Assembly (NCBI GenBank): GCA_016788635.1 | Contig: JAEUSU010000028.1 | Location: forward strand, 62,001-126,000 | DNA from: Flavobacteriales bacterium | Lineage (GTDB): Bacteria; Bacteroidota; Bacteroidia; Flavobacteriales_F; PHOS-HE28 | DNA length: 64,000 bases | Direction: 5' to 3' | Shown: piece after piece, positions 1 to 7,817 of the stretch | Numbering within the stretch: the stretch's first letter is position 1 | How the letters are laid out: every line of letters starts with the position of its first letter | Notes under the pieces: generated by a model | The model's input: only the letters and a program-made list of their open reading frames with translations | The model's database searches: none | Told to the model about the DNA's origin: nothing | Translations under genes and position numbers: made by a program

Positions 1-437
1 CCTTCGCGAAGGACATCCCGGAAGTCATCGCTTCGCATTCCACCGTGCGCATAGTGGCGGGCTCCTTCCAAGGCCAGCGCTCGCCCTTCGACCTGGTGAC
101 GCCGGTGACCCTGCTGCATGTGCGGCTGCATGCCGAGCAGCGCATTGCACTGCCCGCTGAAACGATGGCCTTCGTGTATGTGCTGAACGGCACCGGCAGC
201 ACGGTGGATAAGCCCTTGTTGCCCCAGACGCTGGTGACCTTCGCAGAAGGCGGCGATACCGTGGAGGTGAGCGCTGGTGCGGACGGCGTGGAATTCATGT
301 TCGGAACGGGCACCCCGCACGAGCAGCCCATCGTGTACGGCGGACCCTTCGTGATGAGCAGCGATGAACAGATGCACCAAGCGCGGTTGCGGCTGGGGCG
401 GGGGGAGATGGGCGAGCTAGGGCCGGAACGGGGTTGA
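1..437 (+). CDS. Pirin family protein, C-terminal part (5' end outside window)
   Basis: The open frame is already running at base 3 (FAKDIPEVIASH...) and ends at a TGA at 435-437, so only the C-terminal part is present. The closing pattern GGPFVMSS, then a short helix with QAR and a final GEMGEL, is the usual end of the pirin second cupin. Pirins are bicupin proteins; some act as quercetin 2,3-dioxygenases and others as transcription cofactors. The iron ligands sit in the missing N-terminal cupin, so activity cannot be judged. The GTG at 45 is internal to the frame and should not be taken as the start. The downstream toxin-antitoxin pair is convergent and probably unrelated. Confidence 0.78.
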   Translation, partial: FAKDIPEVIASHSTVRIVAGSFQGQRSPFDLVTPVTLLHVRLHAEQRIALPAETMAFVYVLNGTGSTVDKPLLPQTLVTFAEGGDTVEVSAGADGVEFMFGTGTPHEQPIVYGGPFVMSSDEQMHQARLRLGRGEMGELGPERG

Positions 438-552
438 CAAATGTTGGAGCTATTCGAAGCCCCAAGGGCGCACCAGCTGCGTCACTGGCCGTCATGTCCC
501 AGCAGTGTCGGCTTGAGGGCTTTGAGGTCGATGGCGAGAACAGTTGATAACG

Positions 553-855
553 CTATCCGCTCTGCCCGAAGAATTGCTTCAACGGACGCTGGTGCATATG
601 GCGGATGCGATGAACGGCTATCCTGTTCTGACCTATTGAATAGATCACGTGGTACTTGTACTTCCGCAAAGGAGCGAACCTGAATGCCTTGTGGCGCGCA
701 CTGAAACCACCGGGGAATTGCTGCACGTAGCGCAGTGTAGCGATCAGGTCCGTTCGGAAGTCTATGCCTTTACCAGGTCCATCCTCCTCTAAGGAAGCCT
801 GTATCTCATCGACCTCCTGCTCGGCACGGTCGGTGATGATAAGCGCAATGCTCAC
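553..855 (-). CDS. RelE/ParE superfamily toxin
   Basis: A 100-residue basic protein in the size range of RelE/ParE toxins. The central FRFAPLRKYKYHVIY and following RIAVHRIRHMHQRP match the family's last beta strands, where the basic and aromatic residues of RelE-type ribosome-dependent RNases or ParE gyrase poisons lie. It starts with GTG, and that GTG overlaps the TGA of the upstream antitoxin by four bases (GTGA), a typical translationally coupled pair. Whether it is an RNase (RelE) or a gyrase toxin (ParE) cannot be decided here. The gene order, antitoxin first, is the common one. Confidence 0.75.
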   Translation of the reverse strand: MSIALIITDRAEQEVDEIQASLEEDGPGKGIDFRTDLIATLRYVQQFPGGFSARHKAFRFAPLRKYKYHVIYSIGQNRIAVHRIRHMHQRPLKQFFGQSG

Positions 856-1232
856 TTACCCAGACTCTTCTTCAAGCGCTCCTCCAACTCCTCGATCGTG
901 TAGAAGGTCCCCTCCCCCCGGTCGGCCTGCTCGCGTTCGCGGTCCATGGCATCCCACTCCTCAGCGGTGAATAGGGATGCGTAGTCCACCTCGTCCGCCT
1001 CAGCGGCACGCAACACCTCCTGCACCAACGCCCGCACCTCCGCCGCCGTGTACAGCCGGTCCTCCAGCTTCAGGTAGGGGGCCTCGCCTTCGCGCACCAC
1101 GGTGAGGTGGTCATTCGGCACCGCATACGTGGGCGGACCGTCAAGGAGACGCTTCAGGGCAAGCAGCCGCGCCTCATCATCTAGGTTGGCTATGCGTTCC
1201 AGCAGTTCCAGTTTGAGGGTCTTGAGGTCCAT
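852..1232 (-). CDS. Antitoxin partner of the RelE/ParE toxin
   Basis: A 126-residue acidic protein directly upstream of the toxin, overlapping it by four bases. The N-terminus MDLKTLKLELLERIANLDD is short and helical; the C-terminal half is strongly acidic (many E and D between residues 75 and 120), as expected for the toxin-wrapping tail. No ribbon-helix-helix or HTH motif is obvious by eye, so autoregulation is assumed from the family and not seen. It is longer than many RelB/ParD antitoxins. The assignment rests on position, overlap and composition, not on recognising a named family. Confidence 0.6.
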   Translation of the reverse strand: MDLKTLKLELLERIANLDDEARLLALKRLLDGPPTYAVPNDHLTVVREGEAPYLKLEDRLYTAAEVRALVQEVLRAAEADEVDYASLFTAEEWDAMDREREQADRGEGTFYTIEELEERLKKSLGK

Positions 1233-1266
1233 GAACCAAAGCTACACCATGGAATATCGTGATGAT

Positions 1267-1348
1267 CTATCCACAGATGGCGCAGATGGCGCAGATAGCT
1301 CACACCGGCTTGGCATTCATCTGTGTTATCGGTGTCATCTGTGGATAG
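1267..1348. repeat. Imperfect inverted repeat with perfect 13-base outer arms
   Basis: Bases 1267-1279 (ctatccacagatg) and 1336-1348 (catctgtggatag) are exact reverse complements. The sequence inside is built from short cagatggcg / catctgtgt units that continue the complementarity imperfectly. The element lies 25 bases upstream of the paaZ 5' remnant. It resembles small dispersed extragenic repeats but no second copy is present in this window. Confidence 0.6.
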
Positions 1349-1373
1349 CCCTTTCATCCCGATCTTCGCCCCT

Positions 1374-1592
1374 ATGCAACTCCAGAACTACGCCTGCGGA
1401 GAATGGATCGCAGGCACAGGCAAACAAGCTGAGCTTTTGGACGCCTCCACCGGCGAGCTCATTGCCACCACCTCCTCCGGCGGCCTCGACTTCGCCGCCA
1501 TGCTCCACTACGCCCGCACCGTGGGCGGCCCGCCTCCCGCTGATGCGGGACGAGGACGCCTGCTTCAGATGACCTTCCCCGAGCGCGGCTGA
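1374..1592 (+). pseudogene. 5' remnant of a second paaZ gene
   Basis: Starting at ATG 1374 the frame reads MQLQNYACGEWIAG..., closely matching the N-terminus of the intact paaZ at 1962 (MQLNNYACGQWVAG...). The first 60 bases are diverged but the following 85 or so are almost identical (DASTGELIATTSSGGLDF). After the shared GGPP the remnant carries an insertion with a 6-base hairpin (1535-1540 / 1545-1550), returns to paaZ sequence (MTFPERG) and stops at TGA 1590-1592. Only about 70 of 688 codons remain, so it cannot be functional as an aldehyde dehydrogenase. Confidence 0.85.
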
Positions 1593-1608
1593 TCATCTTT
1601 GACGAGCT

Positions 1609-1962
1609 ATGGAACATCCACAAGACCTGATCAACCGGGCATACCAGATCGCGTGGAAGTCTGGTTCAAAAGGCCAACTCTCCAAGATCGAATTGGCCGA
1701 AGTTCTGGTCCGGGAGGGTATGCCCAATGATCTCGCCGACCAAGCTGCGAGCGATACCATCTTGGAAGTGATCAAGGCCAGAAAGAAGGAAGGGCGACAA
1801 CGAATGGTCTATGGCCTCGTTGTTTTCGGCCTGGGAGCCGCCTTCACGCTGGCGTCATTCCTCATCCTCAAGACGAGCATTGTGATTGCCGTAGGGGCCA
1901 TGTTCGTCGGCGGCGTTTTCGCCCTCTTCGGTTTTCTTCGCTCACAGAACGACTCACTCTGA
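1609..1962 (+). CDS. Small membrane protein of unknown function
   Basis: 117 residues. The first 65 are soluble and charged (MEHPQDLINRAYQIAWKS..., a predicted helical region with KIELAEVLVREG), followed by two adjacent hydrophobic segments at about residues 68-88 and 91-109. No family was recognised. Its TGA (1960-1962) shares one base with the ATG of paaZ, so the two are probably cotranscribed and coupled. It sits between the 5' remnant of the second paaZ and the intact paaZ, so it may have arrived together with the intact copy. Confidence 0.65.
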   Translation: MEHPQDLINRAYQIAWKSGSKGQLSKIELAEVLVREGMPNDLADQAASDTILEVIKARKKEGRQRMVYGLVVFGLGAAFTLASFLILKTSIVIAVGAMFVGGVFALFGFLRSQNDSL

Positions 1963-4028
1963 TGCAACTGAACAATTACGCCTGCGGCCAATGGGTCGCC
2001 GGTTCCGGGAAACAAACCGAACTCGTTGACGCCTCCACCGGCGAGCTCATCGCCACCACCTCCTCCGGCGGCCTCGACTTCGCCCACATGCTCCACTACG
2101 CCCGCACCGTCGGCGGTCCGCCCCTGCGCAAAATGACCTTCCCCGAGCGCGGACGGATGCTGAAGGCCCTCGCCCTCTACCTGATGGAGCGCAAGGACAA
2201 GTACTACCAGATCAGCTACAAGACCGGCGCCACCAAGGCCGACAGCTGGGTGGACATCGAGGGCGGCATCGGCAACCTCTTCGCCAACGCGAGTTTGCGC
2301 CGCACGCTGGGCAACATGCCCTTCTACGTGGACGGCGAGGCCATCAAGACCAGCAAGGGCGGAAGCTTCATCGGCCACCACATCATGGTGCCCAAGGAGG
2401 GCGTGGCCGTGCACATCAACGCCTTCAACTTCCCCATCTGGGGCATGCTGGAAAAGGTGGCCGTGAACTGGATGGCCGGCGTGCCCGCCGTGGTGAAGCC
2501 CGCCACGGTGACCAGCTACCTCACCGAGGCCATGGTGAAGGACATTGTCTCCTCAGGCATCCTGCCCGAGGGCGCCATCCAGCTCATCTGCGGCAGCGCC
2601 GATGGGCTGCTGGACCACGTGATGCAGCAGGACGTGGTCACCTTCACCGGCAGCGCCAGCACGGGCCGCATGCTCAAGCGCCACCCGCGCATCGTGGACG
2701 AGAGCGTGCCCTTCAACATGGAGGCCGACAGCCTCAACGCCATCGTGCTCGGCCCCGACGCCACGCCCGGCACCGAGGAGTTCGACCTCTTCATCAAGGA
2801 GGTGGGCAAGGAGATGACGCTGAAGTGCGGCCAGCGCTGCACCGGCGCGCGGCGCATCCTGGTGCCTGCCAACGTGCTGGAGGATGTGCAGATCGCCATC
2901 GGCAAGCGCCTGGGCAGCACCGTGATCGGCGACCCGCGTGCCGAGGGTGTCCGCATGGGCGCCCTGGCCGGACAGGCGCAGCGCAACGAGGTGAAGCGCG
3001 CGCTGGACGAGCTGCTCAAAGGCTCGCAGATCGTGTACGGCAGCACCGACAGCGTGAACGTGACCGGGGCCGATGCGGCCAAGGGCGCCTTCATGAGCCC
3101 CATCCTGCTGCTCAACACCGATCCCTGGAAGAACCAGCAGAGCCACAACGTGGAGGCCTTCGGTCCGGTGAGCACGCTGATGCCGTACACCGACATCGAC
3201 GATGCCGTGGCCCTCACCAAGCTGGGCAAGGGCAGCCTCTGCGCCAGCATCGCCACGTACGACGAGAAGGTGGCGCAGCAGTTCGTGTGGGGCGCCGCCA
3301 GCCACCACGGCCGCATGCTCATCCTCAACCGCGAAATGGCCAAGGAGAACACCGGCCACGGCAGTCCGCTGGCCACGCTGGTACACGGCGGCCCCGGCCG
3401 CGCGGGCGGCGGCGAAGAGATGGGCGGAAAGCGCGGCGTGATGCACTACCTGCAGCGCACCGCCATCCAAGGCCACCCCAGCATGATCACCGCCCTCACG
3501 CAGCAATACCAGCAGGGCGCGCGCTACCACATCAGCGAAAAGCACCCCTTCCGCCTGCACTTCGAGGAGCTGAACATCGGCGACACACTGATCAGCGAGA
3601 AACACCTGGTGACGCTGCAGAACATCGAGGACTTCGCCGCACTGAGCGGCGACCGCTTCTACGCGCACATGGACGCCAACAGCCTCGAGGGCACCCCCTT
3701 CACCGGCCGCGTGGCGCACGGCTACTTCATCCTCTCGCGGGCGGCGGGCCTCTTCGTGGATCCACCGAAAGGCCCGGTGCTGCTCAACTACGGCATCGAG
3801 GAGTGCCGCTTCCTCAAGCCGGTGTACCCGGGCTCCACCATCCAAGTGAAGTTCACGTGCCGCGAGAAGCTGGACCAGGAGAAGCGGCCGAAGACCGCCG
3901 ACTCACCCAAGGGCGCGGATGTGGCAAGAGGAATTGTCAAATGGCTGGTCGACGTGATAGACGAAACCGGAGAAACTGTCGCACTCGCCACCATACTCAC
4001 CATGGTGAAAAAGCTCGACCAGGCATGA
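1962..4028 (+). CDS. paaZ: Bifunctional oxepin-CoA hydrolase / semialdehyde dehydrogenase PaaZ
   Basis: 688 residues, the normal PaaZ length. The N-terminal aldehyde dehydrogenase domain (about 1-520) has the catalytic cysteine at C293 within KCGQRCTGARR; the C-terminal MaoC-type hydratase (about 535-688) has the dyad D564 and H569 in GDRFYAHMD, spaced as in E. coli PaaZ. The enzyme opens the oxepin-CoA ring and oxidises the resulting semialdehyde in aerobic phenylacetate breakdown. No other paa gene lies in the window. The gene is bracketed by remnants of a second copy, and its last 40 codons look less GC-rich than the rest, which may mark a recombination joint. Confidence 0.95.
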   Translation: MQLNNYACGQWVAGSGKQTELVDASTGELIATTSSGGLDFAHMLHYARTVGGPPLRKMTFPERGRMLKALALYLMERKDKYYQISYKTGATKADSWVDIEGGIGNLFANASLRRTLGNMPFYVDGEAIKTSKGGSFIGHHIMVPKEGVAVHINAFNFPIWGMLEKVAVNWMAGVPAVVKPATVTSYLTEAMVKDIVSSGILPEGAIQLICGSADGLLDHVMQQDVVTFTGSASTGRMLKRHPRIVDESVPFNMEADSLNAIVLGPDATPGTEEFDLFIKEVGKEMTLKCGQRCTGARRILVPANVLEDVQIAIGKRLGSTVIGDPRAEGVRMGALAGQAQRNEVKRALDELLKGSQIVYGSTDSVNVTGADAAKGAFMSPILLLNTDPWKNQQSHNVEAFGPVSTLMPYTDIDDAVALTKLGKGSLCASIATYDEKVAQQFVWGAASHHGRMLILNREMAKENTGHGSPLATLVHGGPGRAGGGEEMGGKRGVMHYLQRTAIQGHPSMITALTQQYQQGARYHISEKHPFRLHFEELNIGDTLISEKHLVTLQNIEDFAALSGDRFYAHMDANSLEGTPFTGRVAHGYFILSRAAGLFVDPPKGPVLLNYGIEECRFLKPVYPGSTIQVKFTCREKLDQEKRPKTADSPKGADVARGIVKWLVDVIDETGETVALATILTMVKKLDQA

Positions 4029-4063
4029 TGCCGCTGAGAGCCTGCCCCGGGCCCCGACCCGGG

Positions 4064-4156
4064 GTGAAATGGCTGGTGGACGTGGTGGATGAAACCGGCG
4101 AGACCGTGGCGCTTGCGACGATCTTGACCATGGTGAAGAAGCTCGATCAGTCGTAG
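4064..4156 (+). pseudogene. 3' remnant of a second paaZ gene
   Basis: Starting at GTG 4064 the frame encodes VKWLVDVVDETGETVALA and on to KKLDQS and TAG 4154-4156, nearly the same protein as the last 30 codons of intact paaZ, but with many synonymous base differences. It therefore derives from a diverged copy and not from a recent tandem slip. The 36 bases joining it to the intact gene contain a GC-rich hairpin (ccccggg at 4045-4051, cccgggg at 4058-4064). Together with the 5' remnant it brackets the intact gene. Confidence 0.85.
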
Positions 4157-4194
4157 GTACGTGTCTTCTTGAGCTTATCGAAGGGTTGGGCGTG

Positions 4195-4290
4195 CCCCCG
4201 CCTCAAATGCAGGCGGGGTCCGGCTTTCCGCTCCAAGTCCGCACTCGTCGTTCCTCCTCGCTTGCGGGCTTTCCGCTCCAATCCGTCACG
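4195..4290. repeat. Extragenic repeat with two GGCTTTCCGCTCCAA units
   Basis: The 15-mer GGCTTTCCGCTCCAA occurs at 4222-4236 and again at 4267-4281, preceded by a small inverted repeat (cccgcct / aggcggg near 4198-4218). From memory, units of the form GGCTTTCCGCTxCAATC occur as dispersed extragenic repeats in Flavobacteria; this is recollection, not a search result. It fills most of the 223-base gap between the paaZ remnant and the restriction-modification genes. Confidence 0.5.
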
Positions 4291-4352
4291 CGAAATGCAG
4301 ATCTGGCACTAACTCACATACGTTCTGTTTATCGACAATTGACCTTGAGCAT

Positions 4353-4382
4353 TTTGAAAGCTGTGCGCTTCGTTTAGGTTTG
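4353..4382 (+). promoter_or_regulatory. Bacteroidota-type promoter of the restriction-modification operon
   Basis: TTTG at 4353-4356 followed by 18 bases and TAGGTTTG at 4375-4382, a full match to the TAnnTTTG -7 element with an acceptable -33 TTG. Transcription should begin near 4386-4390. That places the TTG codon at 4380 inside the promoter and argues for the ATG at 4428 as the methyltransferase start. Confidence 0.5.
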
Positions 4383-4427
4383 TCAAACACCGTCTTGCCG
4401 GAAAATTCGTCAACCGCTTTAGTCGCA

Positions 4428-6332
4428 ATGAAGAGTTCAAGAACAAACAAGCAAAAGAGACTGATACCAACGCTTAGCTTGTTCTCAGGTGCAGGTGGCC
4501 TCGACCTGGGTTTCCTCCAAGCTGGATTTGATATCCGTGGATGTGTCGAGATTGTACCTGCCTATGCAGCTACGCTGTGTGAGAACTTGCATGGAGGCGA
4601 TGGCTACCAGCATGGGACAACTGTTCACTGTGAGGATATACGCAAGTTCGATACACGCCCTTACAGACAGATGGGCATTGAATGCATCATCGGAGGACCT
4701 CCTTGCCAGACTTTCTCAGCAGCTGGGCGGCGCTCAGGTGGTGTAATTGGTACAGAGGATGAGCGAGGTCAACTATTCAACGCTTACTGTCGGGTTCTCC
4801 GTGAGCTGAATCCCCGGGTATTCGTCTTCGAGAACGTTTACGGCCTGCCAGGTGCAAATGGCGGAGGGCCATGGAGGGAAATCATTGCCGCATTCTCAAA
4901 GCTTGGCTATAAGCTCCATGCGGAGGTGGTCGATGCTGCTGATTATGGTGTTCCTCAGCACCGTGAACGCTTAATCATGGTTGGGAGTAAAGAGGGCAGT
5001 TTTGAGTTTCCATTACCTACACATGGCCCGGATTCCTTCGGAGGTCCTCCGCTAGTATCTGTCGAAGAGGCAATTCGGGATCTCCAAGCCCCGAAAGAGC
5101 CATACCATGATGACTTAGGGGGGCTCTACGGACATTTGCTTCCTTTTGTGCCTGAAGGACTGAACTACTCATTCTTTACGGCAGAGATGGGGCACCCGGA
5201 ACCAGTGTTTGCATGGCGCTCCAAGTTTCACGACCTCCTTTACAAGGTCAATCGGAACGAACCGTGTCGTACGATAAAGGCCCAGCCGGGCAAATTCACC
5301 GGACCTTTCCATTGGAAGAACCGGCACTTTACAGTACCAGAGTTGCGACGGCTTCAAACGTTCCCCGATTCATACAATCTCGTTGGCTCCTACGGCAAGG
5401 TCGTTGAGCAAATAGGGAATTCTGTTCCGCCAAGATTAGCTTACGTGATTGCAGCGTCGGTTCGCGAGCAGATTCTCGAACCGACTAAACAGCTCAAGTT
5501 TAAGACTCGACCACTCGGCTTCCAATCTACCTTTCGAGTGCGACAAAGACTTCGGACGCACCATTTCAACGATGTTGCGCGCAAAGCCATTGTGCAGCAA
5601 TATGGTGCGAAGAAGGTTGTCGCGATCAATAAGGCGGAGAAAGATGCTGGTGCCTACTTGCTCAATCCAACTGGACTCTTCGACCGTCGAAAAATCGCTA
5701 CACGGAAGGAAGCGGTAGCGAAGCACCCGCTATATGAAGTGAGAGTGAGGGAGCGAGGTTCGCATGTGGACCTCCAGTTTGACTCAATCGGTGCGGAAGC
5801 CAATGGATCAGTGTGCATTGAGATGACGGGGCTACGTAAATACCTCCCAAACTTTGACACATTGACACTGCATGGCAAGGTTGACAAAGCACAGGATGTG
5901 TTTCACGCTTGGACAGCAATTGAGCAGAGTCTCGTTCAGAGGTCACGCTTCTTCTCTCTTATCGACATCTATGGGCACTATGCGAACAGGGGGGACACCG
6001 TGCGAGTATCATCGACATGGGTCCTTTCGGAGAATGAAGCACTCGTGAAAGCCCTGAACTTCTTCGGGGATTCACTGAAGTGTGGCGACTTCGCTGAATC
6101 CACAATGCTGAGTCGCCAGATAGGTGTGCGCAAGGATTCGTTAGAGAAGCTCATTGCGACCCTGCGTAAGATTCGTTTTGATGTCCGGTCGTCGAAGACA
6201 CACCCAATCATCGGTGACTGCCGTGTCCTTTGCACTTATCCATTCCCTTTGCTTTCGCCCCGTGCACTAGTTGAAAGCCGTGTGAGACTGAATTCAGAAG
6301 GTGAGATGACGGATTTGGAATTGGCACTATGA
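4428..6332 (+). CDS. DNA (cytosine-5) methyltransferase with long C-terminal extension
   Basis: 634 residues from the ATG at 4428. The first 350 form a canonical m5C methyltransferase: motif I SLFSGAGGLDLGF (17-29), catalytic C93 in GGPPCQTFSAAGRR, ENV (135-137), QHRERL (177-182) and GNSVPP (330-335). It would protect host DNA from the nuclease encoded next, whose ATG overlaps its TGA. Residues 355-634 form an additional region not recognised as any named domain; most type II enzymes end shortly after motif X. Base composition is clearly lower in GC than the neighbours, pointing to acquisition by transfer. The target sequence cannot be read by eye. Confidence 0.9.
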   Translation: MKSSRTNKQKRLIPTLSLFSGAGGLDLGFLQAGFDIRGCVEIVPAYAATLCENLHGGDGYQHGTTVHCEDIRKFDTRPYRQMGIECIIGGPPCQTFSAAGRRSGGVIGTEDERGQLFNAYCRVLRELNPRVFVFENVYGLPGANGGGPWREIIAAFSKLGYKLHAEVVDAADYGVPQHRERLIMVGSKEGSFEFPLPTHGPDSFGGPPLVSVEEAIRDLQAPKEPYHDDLGGLYGHLLPFVPEGLNYSFFTAEMGHPEPVFAWRSKFHDLLYKVNRNEPCRTIKAQPGKFTGPFHWKNRHFTVPELRRLQTFPDSYNLVGSYGKVVEQIGNSVPPRLAYVIAASVREQILEPTKQLKFKTRPLGFQSTFRVRQRLRTHHFNDVARKAIVQQYGAKKVVAINKAEKDAGAYLLNPTGLFDRRKIATRKEAVAKHPLYEVRVRERGSHVDLQFDSIGAEANGSVCIEMTGLRKYLPNFDTLTLHGKVDKAQDVFHAWTAIEQSLVQRSRFFSLIDIYGHYANRGDTVRVSSTWVLSENEALVKALNFFGDSLKCGDFAESTMLSRQIGVRKDSLEKLIATLRKIRFDVRSSKTHPIIGDCRVLCTYPFPLLSPRALVESRVRLNSEGEMTDLELAL

Positions 6333-7465
6333 TTAAAGATTGGTCGCAACTACAACCTAAAGAACGCGAAGCTGCGTTTCGAAAGGTGCTAGACAGCTGC
6401 TTCGCCGAAGCCGAGAAAATTGTCAATGAAGACGAGGTGAGCAATCTTGAGGCTCGACTTGGACCGTTGTATCACAGCATCCAAGAGTTGGGCGCCCTCA
6501 CGCATGCCGCACCAGGTGTTGCCTTGACCTTGGCAACCTATAAGGTATGTAATCCCGAACAGGATGTCGCTGCGCACAAGGACGATCACGTCGGTGGCTT
6601 CTCAGCTCGGGGCTATGATACCAGCGTCACTGTGCCCTTCTTGATTGAGAAGATGCTGCCACGCAACGTGGAGACACATTGGCTAACGCAAACTTTCTCG
6701 TTCGCACCTGAATTTCGCAAAGGGCTTGAACTTAAGACCACACCAAAAAAGGCAGGACCGTTACTCGTTACGGCTGTAGCAGCGCTTCAGGACCACCCAA
6801 TCGACTTTGCACGCGCAGTGGTCACGACTATCCTTGTCGAGAAGATTCGTATCCGGAATCAGGACAAGGTGACGGTTACAAGACCAAAGAACTTGTCGAT
6901 TGAAGCGACGGTGTCGCTCATCGAGAGGCACCTTGCCATAAAGTACCGGCAGAATGCACCTCGCCTACCACAGCTTGTCATCTACGCTGTCTATCAGTGC
7001 ATTGTCCAGCATGTTTCTAGGTATCAGGGTTGTGAACTACAACCGTTGGCCCGATTGAAAAGTGCAGATCGGAAATCGAATACGGTCGGCGATATCGTCG
7101 TGACCCAGGGCGGAACACCATTCGAAGCAGTTGAGATCAAGTATGGACAGCCAATCACCTTTGCTCATGTAAGTGAAGCCATTGAGAAGGTTCGTGCACT
7201 GACCGTTCGGAGGTACTACATGTTGTCTACTGAGGATGTTGAAGAATCTGAAATAGATCGAATCAAGGAGAGGAAAGATGACTTTCTCAAACAGAACGGC
7301 TGTGAATTGATCCTGAACGGAATCCTCGCGAGTCTGTCCTATTACCTGCGCTTGCTTCCTGACACGACGGATTTCGTCATGAACTATGCGACGCTCGTCG
7401 AAACAGACCAGGACACTTCCTATGAGCATCGCATTAGTTGGAACTCCTGTTGCCAGGCGATTTGA
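6329..7465 (+). CDS. Type II restriction endonuclease, PD-(D/E)XK fold
   Basis: 378 residues, overlapping the methyltransferase by four bases (ATGA). A PD-(D/E)XK-like core is visible as D255 in VGDIVV followed by E269-I-K271 in FEAVEIKYGQP, the usual spacing for the metal-binding and catalytic residues. An early block with GGFSARGYDTSVTVPF is typical of one class of type II enzymes; a SacI-like family is possible but not certain. Lower GC than surroundings, as with its partner. The final residues (SWNSCCQAI) end at a TGA beyond which the same frame continues into an mrr-like stump, so the natural C-terminus may have been altered by the insertion. Confidence 0.8.
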   Translation: MIKDWSQLQPKEREAAFRKVLDSCFAEAEKIVNEDEVSNLEARLGPLYHSIQELGALTHAAPGVALTLATYKVCNPEQDVAAHKDDHVGGFSARGYDTSVTVPFLIEKMLPRNVETHWLTQTFSFAPEFRKGLELKTTPKKAGPLLVTAVAALQDHPIDFARAVVTTILVEKIRIRNQDKVTVTRPKNLSIEATVSLIERHLAIKYRQNAPRLPQLVIYAVYQCIVQHVSRYQGCELQPLARLKSADRKSNTVGDIVVTQGGTPFEAVEIKYGQPITFAHVSEAIEKVRALTVRRYYMLSTEDVEESEIDRIKERKDDFLKQNGCELILNGILASLSYYLRLLPDTTDFVMNYATLVETDQDTSYEHRISWNSCCQAI

Positions 7466-7492
7466 TCGTTCACAGTTCTGACCGCCTCTCCC

Positions 7493-7729
7493 GCCCTGGT
7501 CCGCGACTTCCGCGGTAGTATGCAGGGCCGCGCTGAGAAGGGGCTGATCCTGACCACCGGCCGCTTCACCCAGGAAGCCCAGAAGGAAGCCAACCGCGAT
7601 GGCGTTCCACCCATCGAGCTGATCGATGGCGAACGCTTGGTAGGGCTGTTCGAGAAGTACGAACTGGGCCTGAAGCCGAAGACCGTGTACGAGCTGGTGC
7701 CGGAGTTCTTCCGGAGCTTCGAGAGTTAG
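7493..7729 (+). pseudogene. 3' stump of an mrr-like restriction endonuclease gene
   Basis: The frame encodes ALVRDFRGSMQGRAEKGL, then a TTGRFTQEAQKEANRDG block and PPIELIDGERLVGLF, the characteristic end of the Mrr catalytic domain plus a short tail to a TAG at 7727-7729. The upstream half with the catalytic D and E/Q-x-K residues is missing. It is in the same frame as the preceding nuclease, separated from it only by that gene's TGA and about nine codons. Composition returns to the high GC of the chromosome, so it looks like resident DNA interrupted by the restriction-modification cassette. Confidence 0.75.
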
Positions 7730-7817
7730 CAGTGGGCGCCGTCGTGCAAGCCATAACCGCCCTTACCACCACGAACCAAGCACCGACATTTGCACGTTCT
7801 CCAGCTGCCCCCTGCCC

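Noticed and set aside
495..545. Minus-strand stretch reading IDLKALKPTLLGHDGQ, similar to the antitoxin start
   Set aside because: Only a few codons resemble the antitoxin N-terminus; too short to claim a second antitoxin remnant.
2553..4156. Long open frames opposite paaZ (430 codons, minus strand) and within it in another frame (443 codons)
   Set aside because: Both are shadows caused by GC-rich codons; translations are repetitive in R, G, H and P and show no family motifs. Only the 3' end of the 443-codon frame, the paaZ remnant, is meaningful.
1374..4156. Template/variable repeat pair of a diversity-generating retroelement
   Set aside because: No reverse transcriptase is encoded nearby and differences between the copies are not concentrated at adenines.
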